From NCBI GenBank assembly GCA_017395085.1, contig JAFPWF010000019.1, positions 62,001 through 126,000 of the forward strand: a stretch of 64,000 bases of DNA, read 5' to 3'. The stretch comes from Oscillospiraceae bacterium. GTDB taxonomy: Bacteria > Bacillota > Clostridia > Oscillospirales > Oscillospiraceae. Both the position numbers and the translations under genes were made by a program. The number at the start of each line of letters is the position of its first letter. The stretch's first letter is position 1. Shown piece after piece: positions 17,582-25,229 of the stretch. The notes under the pieces were generated by a model, which did not search any database, was not told where the DNA came from, and was given only the letters and a program-made list of their open reading frames with translations.

Positions 17582-18603
17582 CTCCACGACGGCGCATTCT
17601 TCCGGTTTTTATTCCTCATATGGGCTGCCCTCACGCCTGCGTATTCTGCAACCAGCACAAAATCACCGCGGCGCCAGGCAGCACAGTGCCTGTTGAACCA
17701 CTTGAAGAACTGGACAGGCTTTTAAATCTGCCGCTCGACGGATTCGACCGTGAACTTGCTTTTTATGGCGGCAGTTTCACTGCGATCCCGGTAAGTCAGC
17801 AGCTTGCTTTTCTGGAACCGGCCGCAAAGGCACTTGCTGACGGCAGAATCAGTTCGATTCGCCTTTCTACGCGTCCGGATGCTGTCGATTCCGAGACGCT
17901 GGCACGGCTCAGCGCATATAGAGTCAGTACCGTGGAACTCGGTGCACAATCCATGCGGGACGAAGTCCTGGTTCAGTCCGGGCGCGGTCATACTGCGCAG
18001 GATGTTCGAGATGCGTCTGGATTGATTAAAAAAGCCGGCATACAGTTGGTGCTGCAGATGATGACAGGTCTTCCCGGCGATGATGATGACGGGGCACGGT
18101 ACACTGCACGCGAACTCATCGCTTTGCAGCCCGATGCCGTCCGCATCTATCCGACCGTGGTAATACGCGGAACACGTCTCGCGCAACTGTGGCAGGCAGG
18201 GGAATACCGGGAACATTCCGTAGAGGATGCGGTACGGGTTTGCTCCGGCCTGTTGCCCCTTTTTGAAGATGCTGGTATTCCGGTTATCCGCCTTGGACTG
18301 AACCCGACTGAGGAACTAGGAACGGGCAAGAATTATTCAGAGGGCGCTGTATTGGCGGGGGCATATCACCCGGCCTTGGGAGAACTGGTGCGCAGCCGGA
18401 TCCTTCGTAACCGTTTGGAAGAACAGTTCTCTGTTCTGGACTGTTTCGGCAAAACTGTCAAGGTCACAGCACCTCCGAATCTTCTGTCACAGGCACTTGG
18501 ACAGCACCGCTGCAATGCAATCTGGCTAAAGGAACATTTTCATATGAAGGAGCTGCGAATCCAAAGCGGAGAAGTTCAGCAGCTGAAAATAGAAATACTT
18601 TGA
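17578..18603 (+). CDS. Elp3-like radical SAM protein
   Basis: A 341-residue radical S-adenosylmethionine protein. The 4Fe-4S ligand motif CPHACVFC is at residues ~16-23, followed by FYGGSFTAIP and LSTRPDAVD, and VELGAQSMRDEVL, which are typical of the Elp3/oxygen-independent coproporphyrinogen oxidase-like superfamily. There is no GNAT acetyltransferase domain, so it is not full Elp3. A gene of this type commonly lies between rnc and smc in Clostridia; the reaction is unknown. It starts with GTG 17578 in a GTGA overlap with rnc. In this genome smc is displaced by an insertion of about 7.8 kb. Confidence 0.88.
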   Translation: MTPRRRILPVFIPHMGCPHACVFCNQHKITAAPGSTVPVEPLEELDRLLNLPLDGFDRELAFYGGSFTAIPVSQQLAFLEPAAKALADGRISSIRLSTRPDAVDSETLARLSAYRVSTVELGAQSMRDEVLVQSGRGHTAQDVRDASGLIKKAGIQLVLQMMTGLPGDDDDGARYTARELIALQPDAVRIYPTVVIRGTRLAQLWQAGEYREHSVEDAVRVCSGLLPLFEDAGIPVIRLGLNPTEELGTGKNYSEGAVLAGAYHPALGELVRSRILRNRLEEQFSVLDCFGKTVKVTAPPNLLSQALGQHRCNAIWLKEHFHMKELRIQSGEVQQLKIEIL

Positions 18604-18616
18604 GGGATTGTTCGTA

Positions 18617-19321
18617 ATGAAAACAATAGGGATCCTTGGCGGTATGGGGCCGCTGGCAACGGCTGATCTGTTCCGCAAGATTGTAGTCTGTACGCCGGCA
18701 AATTGTGATAACGATCATATTCGCGTCTATATTGACTCAAACGCACGTATCCCGGACCGGACAGCCGCGCTGCTGAACGGCGGACCCGACCCCGTGCCTG
18801 AGATGCTCTCAGCGCTCCGAAACCTCGAAAAATGCGGAGCTGACTGTATCATTATGCCGTGTAACACAGCGCATGCGTTTCTCCCGGATCTTCAGGCTGA
18901 GACAGACATTCCGATCCTCAATATGCTGCAGATCACGGCGGAAGCCTGTGCCGCCCGCTATCCCGGAAAGCTTGCTGCAGTTCTTGCCACTTCCGGTACA
19001 ATTCAGACAGGCCTTTATGCCCGTGCCTTGGACACTGCAGGCGTCTCCTTCCTGGAACCGGATGAGGCTGAGCAGAAAGAAGTCATGCGTCTCATTTACG
19101 ATGTGGTGAAACCCTGGCGCCCGATTCCGCCTGAAAAAGCAGCATGGGTTTCTCTCCTCGATTCTCTCCGCGCGCGAGGTGCGGACTATTTCATCCTCGG
19201 CTGCACGGAACTCCCGGTTCTCGCAGGTATCCTTGCTGTGGAAGGCCCCTTCGTGGATCCGACCGATGAACTGGCGCATGCAGCCATCCGTTTCTGCGGC
19301 CTTACACCGCTCAAATCCTGA
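18617..19321 (+). CDS. Aspartate/glutamate racemase family protein
   Basis: Cofactor-independent two-cysteine racemase. The protein begins MKTIGILGGMGPLATADLF. The two catalytic Cys residues lie in MPCNTAHAF (about residue 80) and GCTELPVL (about residue 196). Length 234 residues. ATG 18617 has GAGGGA 9 nt upstream; a TTG at 18608 is in frame but lies over the ribosome binding site. The wording of the N-terminal motif fits aspartate racemase better than MurI. D-aspartate is used in peptidoglycan cross-bridges of some Firmicutes, but no ligase is in this window. It begins only 13 nt after the radical SAM gene. Confidence 0.88.
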   Translation: MKTIGILGGMGPLATADLFRKIVVCTPANCDNDHIRVYIDSNARIPDRTAALLNGGPDPVPEMLSALRNLEKCGADCIIMPCNTAHAFLPDLQAETDIPILNMLQITAEACAARYPGKLAAVLATSGTIQTGLYARALDTAGVSFLEPDEAEQKEVMRLIYDVVKPWRPIPPEKAAWVSLLDSLRARGADYFILGCTELPVLAGILAVEGPFVDPTDELAHAAIRFCGLTPLKS

Positions 19322-19342
19322 TGATGCCAGGAGGCTGAGTCT

Positions 19343-20758
19343 ATGACTGTCACTTTCAATCTTTTCGACTCCATTTATCCGCTGCTGAGCTGGCTGCTCT
19401 TTTCACTGGGCTTGTGGAAGCTCCTGATCAAGATGAAGTGGAAGCGCCCCTGGATGGCCTGTATTCCCGGGCTGCGGACCTTCGCACTGGCAAGCGCCAT
19501 GGATATGGACCGCGAGGGCGTAATTTGCGGCGTACTGGAACTGATCCTGTTTGTGGACAGTTTTCTCCAGCCTGCTGTCGCGGATAGCCGCATCGTAGCC
19601 GCTTATTCGATTCTCTTGCTGGTTCTCGCTGCCATCATGATCATTTATGAAATCCGCATTTTCATTCGTCTGACGACGGTGATGGGGGTGCGCAAAGTCT
19701 GGATCCTCCTGTGGATTCCGTTTTCCTGGTTCCCGATGATGATTTTCGGCTTTTCTCCAAAGTTCCAGCCAAAGAGCATAAACTTTACGGAAGACTGGCA
19801 GGCGGGAACCAGCCCTGCGGAAATCAGTGCTGCCTCGGGCGTGGCGGCTACTACATCCGGCTTGACGGTAAACCTGCAGGAGCGTACCGCGCGTGATTTT
19901 CTCAAAAAGCGCTATCTGCTCAAGGACATTTCCCTCTCAATCCCGAACGGTTCGCTCGTTCTTCTGCTGGGCGGTTCCGGATCGGGAAAAACCACTTTCG
20001 TAAATGCTATTATCGGATATGAGAAAGCGAAAGCGACCGTTATCCTGAATGGGCACGATGTGTACCGCGAGTACGATCGGATGAAGTACCGGATCGGGTT
20101 TGTCCCGCAGCAGAACCTCATCCGCATGAGCGACACGGTGGAGCGTACGGTGGGAGACTCCGCCAAACTCCGTCTCCCGAAGAATGTGAGTAATAAAGAC
20201 CGTCGTACACGGGTTGAAGAGGTGATGGACCTTCTTGGCCTGACAGCTGGGAAGGAAGGACTGGTTGCCAAAAAGTCCGGCGGACAGCTCCGCCGCATTT
20301 CCATCGCGCAGGAACTCGTCTCTGATCCCGAACTTTTCATTCTGGATGAACCTGACTCCGGTCTGGACGGTGTCATCGCGCGGGAGATCTTTACTAAACT
20401 CCGCGGCATCGCCGACGAAGGGAAAATCGTCATCGTCATCACTCACACCCCCGATCGCGTGATCGACCTCTTCGACAAGGTCATTGTCCTCGGCCGCGAT
20501 TCCGGCCGCGTCGGAAGGCTCGCTTTCTACGGTACGCCGGACGAAGCCCGCGAATTCTTCGGCAAGGACAGTATGGAGGGCATCGTCATGTGCGTTAACC
20601 GCCAGGAAGAGGGCGGCGAAGGCATGGCCGATTACTACATCGCGAAATACGCGGAACTGACAGCCTTGAAGAATGCGCCTCCAACACAGACGCCTGAGCC
20701 GGAAACTCCGTCTGCTGCGGAGAGCGCAGAAGCTCCGAAAGAAGGTGATCCCGCATGA
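19343..20758 (+). CDS. ABC transporter ATPase with N-terminal membrane segments
   Basis: A 471-residue protein. Residues ~10-145 contain about four hydrophobic segments (LLSWLLFSLGLWKLLI, GVLELILFVDSFL, AYSILLLVLAAIMIIYEI, VWILLWIPFSWFPMMIFGF). The ABC domain follows, with Walker A GGSGSGKTT (~213), signature SGGQLRRISIAQEL (~312), Walker B LFILDEPDSGLDG and the switch His in VITHTPD. A Pro/Glu-rich tail ends the protein. A membrane segment fused in front of the ATPase resembles the ABCG order reversed and is unusual for a stand-alone ATPase. It overlaps the permease gene (ATGA). Substrate unknown; an exporter is inferred from the ABC-2 partner. Confidence 0.87.
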   Translation: MTVTFNLFDSIYPLLSWLLFSLGLWKLLIKMKWKRPWMACIPGLRTFALASAMDMDREGVICGVLELILFVDSFLQPAVADSRIVAAYSILLLVLAAIMIIYEIRIFIRLTTVMGVRKVWILLWIPFSWFPMMIFGFSPKFQPKSINFTEDWQAGTSPAEISAASGVAATTSGLTVNLQERTARDFLKKRYLLKDISLSIPNGSLVLLLGGSGSGKTTFVNAIIGYEKAKATVILNGHDVYREYDRMKYRIGFVPQQNLIRMSDTVERTVGDSAKLRLPKNVSNKDRRTRVEEVMDLLGLTAGKEGLVAKKSGGQLRRISIAQELVSDPELFILDEPDSGLDGVIAREIFTKLRGIADEGKIVIVITHTPDRVIDLFDKVIVLGRDSGRVGRLAFYGTPDEAREFFGKDSMEGIVMCVNRQEEGGEGMADYYIAKYAELTALKNAPPTQTPEPETPSAAESAEAPKEGDPA

Positions 20759-21693
20759 AAAAGGAAAAGCATCAGGGTCGGATCTCCCAGTTCGGAATCT
20801 ACCTGGGCAAGTATCTGCGCATGTTCGTCTACCAAAACGACTGGAAAGTTATTCCCATGTCGGCAATCATTGCCGGCGTTGTAACAGTTGTAGTTGGCAG
20901 TAATATGTTTGTTACGCAGGAGGGAACCCTGACTGGCACCTTTGCCCTTGCCTGTGTCTGCCTCTGGAACGGGGTGTTCAACTCCATCCAGGTTGTCTGC
21001 CGCGAGCGTGCCATCCTTAAGCGCGAGCACCGCGCCGGCCTGCACGTTTCCTCGTATCTCGGTGCCCACATGATCTACCAGTTTCTTCTCTGCCTTGCGC
21101 AGACGGGCGTAACGCTCTTTGTCTGTACTATGGCAAGCGTGGCATTCCCGAGAACCGGGATCATTACCCCGTGGGGGATTGTGGACGTCGGAATCACGAT
21201 TTTCCTGATTACTTATGCTGCGGATCTTATGGCACTGATGGTTTCCTGCATTGTGCGGGATACCACGACTGCCATGACGGTGATGCCCTTCGTTCTCATG
21301 TTTCAGCTGATCTTCTCCGGCGGGTTCTTCGGGCTTAGCGGCACTGCAGAGAAGATATGCAACCTGACAGTCTCTAAGTGGGGGCTCGACAGCCTGTGTG
21401 CAATCGGACGCTATAATGAACTTCCCATGGTCACGCTTTGGAATACAATCTTCAAATTCAAGGATATTGAGATTCAGGGACAGAAGCCTCTTCTCGACCT
21501 CATCCGATATGCACAGGACAACGGCTACCGGGATCAGTTTCTGCTCTGGTCCGGACAGTACAACACCAAACCGAACTATGCTGCAAGCGTGGAGAATGTG
21601 CTTCATAACTGGGGGATGATTGCTCTCCTCGGCGTTGTGTTTGTGATCATAAGCTGGATCGCCCTCCATTCCGTTGACCGGGACAAGCGCTGA
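20755..21693 (+). CDS. ABC-2 type transporter permease
   Basis: A 312-residue membrane protein with about six hydrophobic segments, including VIPMSAIIAGVVTVVVG, GTFALACVCLWNGVFNS, LCLAQTGVTLFVCTMAS, ITIFLITYAADLMALMVSCI, VMPFVLMFQLIFSGGFFGL and the C-terminal WGMIALLGVVFVIISWIAL. The arrangement, with a long loop before the last segment, is that of ABCG/ABC-2 permeases. It is the membrane partner of the ATPase with which it overlaps by 4 nt. It is followed by a long inverted repeat at 21744-21780. Confidence 0.85.
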   Translation: MKKEKHQGRISQFGIYLGKYLRMFVYQNDWKVIPMSAIIAGVVTVVVGSNMFVTQEGTLTGTFALACVCLWNGVFNSIQVVCRERAILKREHRAGLHVSSYLGAHMIYQFLLCLAQTGVTLFVCTMASVAFPRTGIITPWGIVDVGITIFLITYAADLMALMVSCIVRDTTTAMTVMPFVLMFQLIFSGGFFGLSGTAEKICNLTVSKWGLDSLCAIGRYNELPMVTLWNTIFKFKDIEIQGQKPLLDLIRYAQDNGYRDQFLLWSGQYNTKPNYAASVENVLHNWGMIALLGVVFVIISWIALHSVDRDKR

Positions 21694-21743
21694 CTGCAGC
21701 GATATCAGTTTTATATCTTCCTACAAATATAGATCGAATTATG

Positions 21744-21780
21744 AAAGCGGTATTTGTGTTTTTCACACAAATACCGCTTT
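21744..21780 (+). terminator. Perfect 15-bp inverted repeat, probable terminator
   Basis: AAAGCGGTATTTGTG (21744-21758) pairs perfectly with CACAAATACCGCTTT (21766-21780); loop TTTTTCA. No long T-run follows, so termination strength is uncertain. Its last three bases are part of the next -35 box. Confidence 0.65.
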
Positions 21781-21806
21781 ACAAATTTGAACAAACTATG
21801 TATAAT
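21778..21806 (+). promoter_or_regulatory. Sigma-A promoter of the second SLC1 symporter
   Basis: TTTACA (21778-21783), 17-bp spacer, TATAAT (21801-21806). The -35 begins within the 3' arm of the preceding hairpin. Confidence 0.75.
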
Positions 21807-21878
21807 AATACTTAGAATTTCGGAAGCAATCTAAAGCATTCCGGAACGATCGAGAATTTTTTTGAAGGGAGTAAAAGT

Positions 21879-23138
21879 ATGCAAGAGAAAAAGAAACTCG
21901 GCCTTGGCGGTAAGATACTGATCGGCTTGGTTGCGGGTATTATTGTCGGTGCGATTTTCTGGGCCGCCATGGGCGCAGAAGCAGCCGGCGCGTTTACCGC
22001 AAAGTATATCAAGCCTTTCGGTGACATCTTCGTTAACCTGCTGAAGTTCATCGTTGTACCTCTGGTGCTCCTCAGCATCATGGATGGCGTGATCTCCATG
22101 GGTGATATCGGTAAGGTCGGAAAAATCGGCTGGAAGACAGTAGCCTACTTCCTGGTGACGACGGCTATTGCCTGCGTAATCGGTTTGATTATTGCATCCG
22201 TATTCAAGGGGGCCTTCCCGGTGCTGGAACTGGCGGAGGATGCTGCCTATGAGGCAAAGACCTCAAACCTCATGGACACGATTGTGAATATCTTCCCGTC
22301 CAACGCCATTGCTCCGATGTCGAATTCCTCGATGCTGCAGATCATCGTGATCGCACTGTTCTTCGGCTGCGGCATTCTGGTTGCCGGTGAGAAGGGCAAG
22401 CCCCTGGGCAATCTGGTCAGTTCCTTCAACGAAGTAACCCAGAAAGTCATGGGCTTCATCCTGTCGGTTGCCCCTTACGGCGTGTTCGCTCTGATGGTTT
22501 GGGTCGTTGCCGCCCAGGGTCCGAAAATCCTCGGCTCGCTCGGTCTGGTCCTCCTGGCTGCCTATATCGGTTATGCTATCCATGTTGTACTGGTTTACAG
22601 TTTGTCGGTCAAGATTTTTGCCAAGATGTCCCCGGGCGTCTTCTTCAAAAAGATCTTCCCGGCCGCCGCTTTTGCCTTCACTTCAACTTCCTCCGTCGCT
22701 TCGCTTCCAGTCACCAAGGATTGCTGCGATGACATGGACGTCCACGGAGAGATTTCCTCCTTCGTCCTGCCGCTCGGTGCGACGATCAACATGGACGGTA
22801 CTGCAATCTATCAGTGCGTTGCAGCCATCTTCCTGGCGAAGTGCATTGGCATTGATCTGACGCTTGTGCAGATGATCACCATTGTAGTGACTGCCACACT
22901 GGCCTCCATCGGCACTGCCGGTACCTCCGGCGCTGGCATGATCATGCTGGCCATGGTGCTCGATGCGGTCGGCATCCCGCCCACCTATATCGGTATCATC
23001 TACGGTATCGACCGCCTCTTCGACATGGGTCGTACCGCGCTTAACGTCATCGGCGATGCTTCCTGCGCTGTCTGTGTCAACGAGTGGGAGAAGGAAATGG
23101 ATGCCGCGGCAAAGAAGGCCAAAAAGGCCAAGGCCTGA
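21879..23138 (+). CDS. Dicarboxylate/acidic amino acid:cation symporter (SLC1/DAACS)
   Basis: A 419-residue transporter. All substrate and sodium motifs are canonical: HP1 TSTSSVASLPVT, TM7 NMDGTAIYQ, HP2 GTAGTSGAGMI and TM8 DMGRTALNVIGD. The Arg in DMGRT (R397 of GltPh) is the residue that binds the side-chain carboxylate, so aspartate, glutamate or a C4-dicarboxylate is the expected substrate. This contrasts with the paralogue at 2268-3542. It has its own promoter and terminator. The nearby Asp/Glu racemase suggests a link to aspartate or glutamate use. ATG 21879 follows GAAGGGAG. Confidence 0.94.
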   Translation: MQEKKKLGLGGKILIGLVAGIIVGAIFWAAMGAEAAGAFTAKYIKPFGDIFVNLLKFIVVPLVLLSIMDGVISMGDIGKVGKIGWKTVAYFLVTTAIACVIGLIIASVFKGAFPVLELAEDAAYEAKTSNLMDTIVNIFPSNAIAPMSNSSMLQIIVIALFFGCGILVAGEKGKPLGNLVSSFNEVTQKVMGFILSVAPYGVFALMVWVVAAQGPKILGSLGLVLLAAYIGYAIHVVLVYSLSVKIFAKMSPGVFFKKIFPAAAFAFTSTSSVASLPVTKDCCDDMDVHGEISSFVLPLGATINMDGTAIYQCVAAIFLAKCIGIDLTLVQMITIVVTATLASIGTAGTSGAGMIMLAMVLDAVGIPPTYIGIIYGIDRLFDMGRTALNVIGDASCAVCVNEWEKEMDAAAKKAKKAKA

Positions 23139-23170
23139 TCCGTTGATTCTCTAAAATCACTTAATTATAC

Positions 23171-23215
23171 GATTCCCCTGCATTTTTGTAAAAAATGCAG
23201 GGGAATCTTTCACTT
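23171..23215 (+). terminator. Intrinsic terminator after the SLC1 symporter
   Basis: Perfect 17-bp stem: arm 23171-23187 (GATTCCCCTGCATTTTT) with 23191-23207, loop GTA, then TTTCACTTTT. Confidence 0.85.
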
Positions 23216-23219
23216 TTCC

Positions 23220-23247
23220 TTGACAAATATCATTCAGATGCTATAAT
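23220..23247 (+). promoter_or_regulatory. Promoter of the lysine riboswitch-nhaC unit
   Basis: TTGACA (23220-23225), 16-bp spacer, TATAAT (23242-23247) with TGC extended -10 element (23239-23241). Both hexamers are consensus. Confidence 0.88.
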
Positions 23248-23254
23248 GAGCCGA

Positions 23255-23512
23255 CGCTTTGGTCGGCGTCATAATTGAACACTGCATGATAGAGGTGCGG
23301 CCGACATAAGTATCCCCGGATGAATGCGACGGGAATCGCAGCGGGGTGAAAGGGGAGACCGCCGAAGGACACCGCAGTTTCCCGGGGCGGTGTGCTGGGA
23401 CGGGGGAGAACATCCTCCGGACTGTCGCGGAAGCGGAGCGCTGTCAGGCTGGCCTAGGGGGATTCCCGGGCATGGGATCATGAACAGCATTGTGCTCTGT
23501 TCATGATTTTTT
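23255..23512 (+). promoter_or_regulatory. Lysine riboswitch upstream of nhaC
   Basis: Conserved L-box elements appear in order. AGAGGTGCGG (23291-23300) is followed by the P2 region with the long element at 23344-23368 (GGGTGAAAGG, then CGCCGAAGG). The P3 stem ACACCGC/GCGGTGT, P4 GGAG/CTCC and a P5 stem before 23470 come next. P1 is CATGAT (23285-23290) with ATCATG (23477-23482), extendable by CTG/CAG. The terminator is ATCATGAACAG (23477-23487) with CTGTTCATGAT (23497-23507), then T6. The P1 3' strand and the terminator 5' arm are the same bases, so ligand-stabilised P1 should block termination. Confidence 0.93.
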
Positions 23513-23529
23513 GTTAGGAGGAATAAACT

Positions 23530-25023
23530 ATGACCGGTACCTTCTGGGCACTTGTGCCCCCGATCGTGGCCATTGTTCTGGCTTTGATCACGAAAGAAAC
23601 CTACTCTTCTCTCTTTGTCGGCATCGTGGTCGGCGCGCTGTTCGTTGGGGGCTTCAACCCTGTAGCCTCCCTTGACACCATGCTCAATGATGGATTCCTC
23701 GGCGCCATTGCCGACGGCTGGAATGCCGGTATCTTCATGTTCCTGGTGCTTCTTGGCATCATGGTTGCGCTGGTCAATGCGGCAGGCGGTTCAGCTGCAT
23801 TCGGACGCTGGGCGGTCAAACACGTCCACTCCCGAGCAGGCGCCCTGCTGGCCACCTTCCTGCTTGGCGTGCTGATTTTCATTGACGACTATTTCAACTG
23901 CCTGACCGTTGGTTCGGTCATGCGCCCGGTTGCCGACAGCCAGAAGATCTCCCGGGCGAAACTTGCCTTCATCATCGATGCTACGGCGGCGCCCGTCTGC
24001 ATGATCGCTCCGATCTCTTCCTGGGCAGCGGCTGTTTCCGCAACGGCGCAGGATCTGAATACCGGAATCTCCGGAATCCAGCTCTTTATCCGTGCGATTC
24101 CGTATAACTTCTATTCCTTGCTGACCATCGTGTTCGTGATCGCCATATCTGTGATGGGCTTTGACTACGGCCCGATGGCGAAGGCGGAGTTCAAAGCGCT
24201 TCAGGGTGATCTCGGTTCCCTCGGCAATGAAGAGGAGCAGAACAACCCGAAAGCTTCGATCTGGGATATGCTGATCCCGGTAATTGTCCTGATCATCTTC
24301 TGCGTGATCGGAATGATGTATGTCGGAGGCTTCTGGGATGGCGCAAGTCTGGTCGACTCATTTGCGGATACCGATGCCTCAGTCGGCCTGCCCTGGGGCA
24401 GTATCGTTGCCGTGATTATCACCTTTATCTATCTGCTCTGCCGCCGTGTGCTTTCCTTCAAGGATGCTGCTTCCTGCATCACCAAGGGCTTTATTGCCAT
24501 GGTTCCGGCACTGCTCATCCTCACCTTTGCGCTGACGCTCAAGAACATGACCGGTCTGCTCGGCGCTGCCGATTATGTTGCTGGTCTGGTGGAAGGTGCC
24601 GCGGAAGGTCTGTTCTCCATGCTGCCGGCGGTTATTTTCCTTGTAGCTCTTGGCCTGGCTTTTGCTACCGGTACCAGTTGGGGAACCTTCGGTATTCTGA
24701 TCCCGATCGTTCTGCCGGTGTTTGCCAATGCGCCTGACCTGCTGATGATCGGCATCTCGGCCTGCCTTGCCGGCGCGGTCTGCGGCGATCACTGCTCACC
24801 GATCTCCGATACCACCATCATGGCTTCAGCCGGTGCCAACGTCAATCATATCGAGCACGTATCCACGCAGTTGCCTTATGCACTGACGGTCGCTGGGATC
24901 AGCTTTGTCTGCTACATCCTTGCAGGCTTTGTCCGCAACTGGATTCTCTGCCTGTTGGTCGGCGTGGCACTGATCATCGGGGTTCTTCTCATCCTGCGCG
25001 GCAGGCAGAAAAAAACGGCGTAA
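23530..25023 (+). CDS. NhaC-family Na+-coupled antiporter, lysine-regulated
   Basis: A 497-residue polytopic membrane protein of the NhaC/ion-transporter superfamily with at least ten hydrophobic segments. Characteristic patterns are FIDDYFNCLTVGSVMRPV (about residues 118-135), FIIDATAAPVCMIAPISSWAA and CGDHCSPISDTTIMASAGANVNHIEHVSTQLPYAL near the C-terminus. Members found behind lysine riboswitches are commonly assigned as lysine transporters. The riboswitch here supports lysine as substrate but not the direction of transport. ATG 23530 follows TTAGGAGG. It is monocistronic, ending at the shared terminator 25054-25089. Confidence 0.9.
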   Translation: MTGTFWALVPPIVAIVLALITKETYSSLFVGIVVGALFVGGFNPVASLDTMLNDGFLGAIADGWNAGIFMFLVLLGIMVALVNAAGGSAAFGRWAVKHVHSRAGALLATFLLGVLIFIDDYFNCLTVGSVMRPVADSQKISRAKLAFIIDATAAPVCMIAPISSWAAAVSATAQDLNTGISGIQLFIRAIPYNFYSLLTIVFVIAISVMGFDYGPMAKAEFKALQGDLGSLGNEEEQNNPKASIWDMLIPVIVLIIFCVIGMMYVGGFWDGASLVDSFADTDASVGLPWGSIVAVIITFIYLLCRRVLSFKDAASCITKGFIAMVPALLILTFALTLKNMTGLLGAADYVAGLVEGAAEGLFSMLPAVIFLVALGLAFATGTSWGTFGILIPIVLPVFANAPDLLMIGISACLAGAVCGDHCSPISDTTIMASAGANVNHIEHVSTQLPYALTVAGISFVCYILAGFVRNWILCLLVGVALIIGVLLILRGRQKKTA

Positions 25024-25053
25024 TCTGAAAAACAATAAATATAACGGATAAAA

Positions 25054-25089
25054 CAGGAACGGCAGAGGGATTTCCCTCTGCCGTTCCTG
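25054..25089. terminator. Bidirectional terminator between convergent units
   Basis: CAGGAACGGCAGAGGGA (25054-25070) is complementary to TCCCTCTGCCGTTCCTG (25073-25089). On the minus strand it is followed by TTTTATCC, so it also ends the DUF362 operon. Confidence 0.8.
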
Positions 25090-25093
25090 CCTG

Positions 25094-25222
25094 TCAGCGG
25101 AAGATGAAGACTGCGGCCAGGAGTGCGGTAAGCATTCCGATGCCGGTTTCAATTACAAGTTTCCTCAGCGCCTGATCTTCCTTCTCTACACGCTTTTTGA
25201 CCTGTTCGTATTCCATTTTCAT
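25094..25222 (-). CDS. Small 42-residue single-pass membrane protein
   Basis: Not recognised. The peptide starts MKMEYEQVKKRVEKEDQALRK, a charged amphipathic stretch of ~22 residues with coiled-coil character. It ends in one transmembrane segment (VIETGIGMLTALLAAVFIF) and an Arg. ATG 25222 has AGGTGAT about 8 nt upstream. It starts 8 nt downstream of the DUF362 stop in the same direction and is followed by a terminator, so it is very probably co-transcribed and real. A role as membrane tether or partner of the DUF362 protein is only a guess. A longer in-frame reading from 25291 would overlap the DUF362 gene. Confidence 0.6.
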   Translation of the reverse strand: MKMEYEQVKKRVEKEDQALRKLVIETGIGMLTALLAAVFIFR

Positions 25223-25229
25223 CTCTGCA

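Noticed and set aside
23269-23506. Short open frames on both strands (60-73 codons) in the nhaC leader
   Set aside because: They lie wholly within the lysine riboswitch and have no ribosome binding sites.
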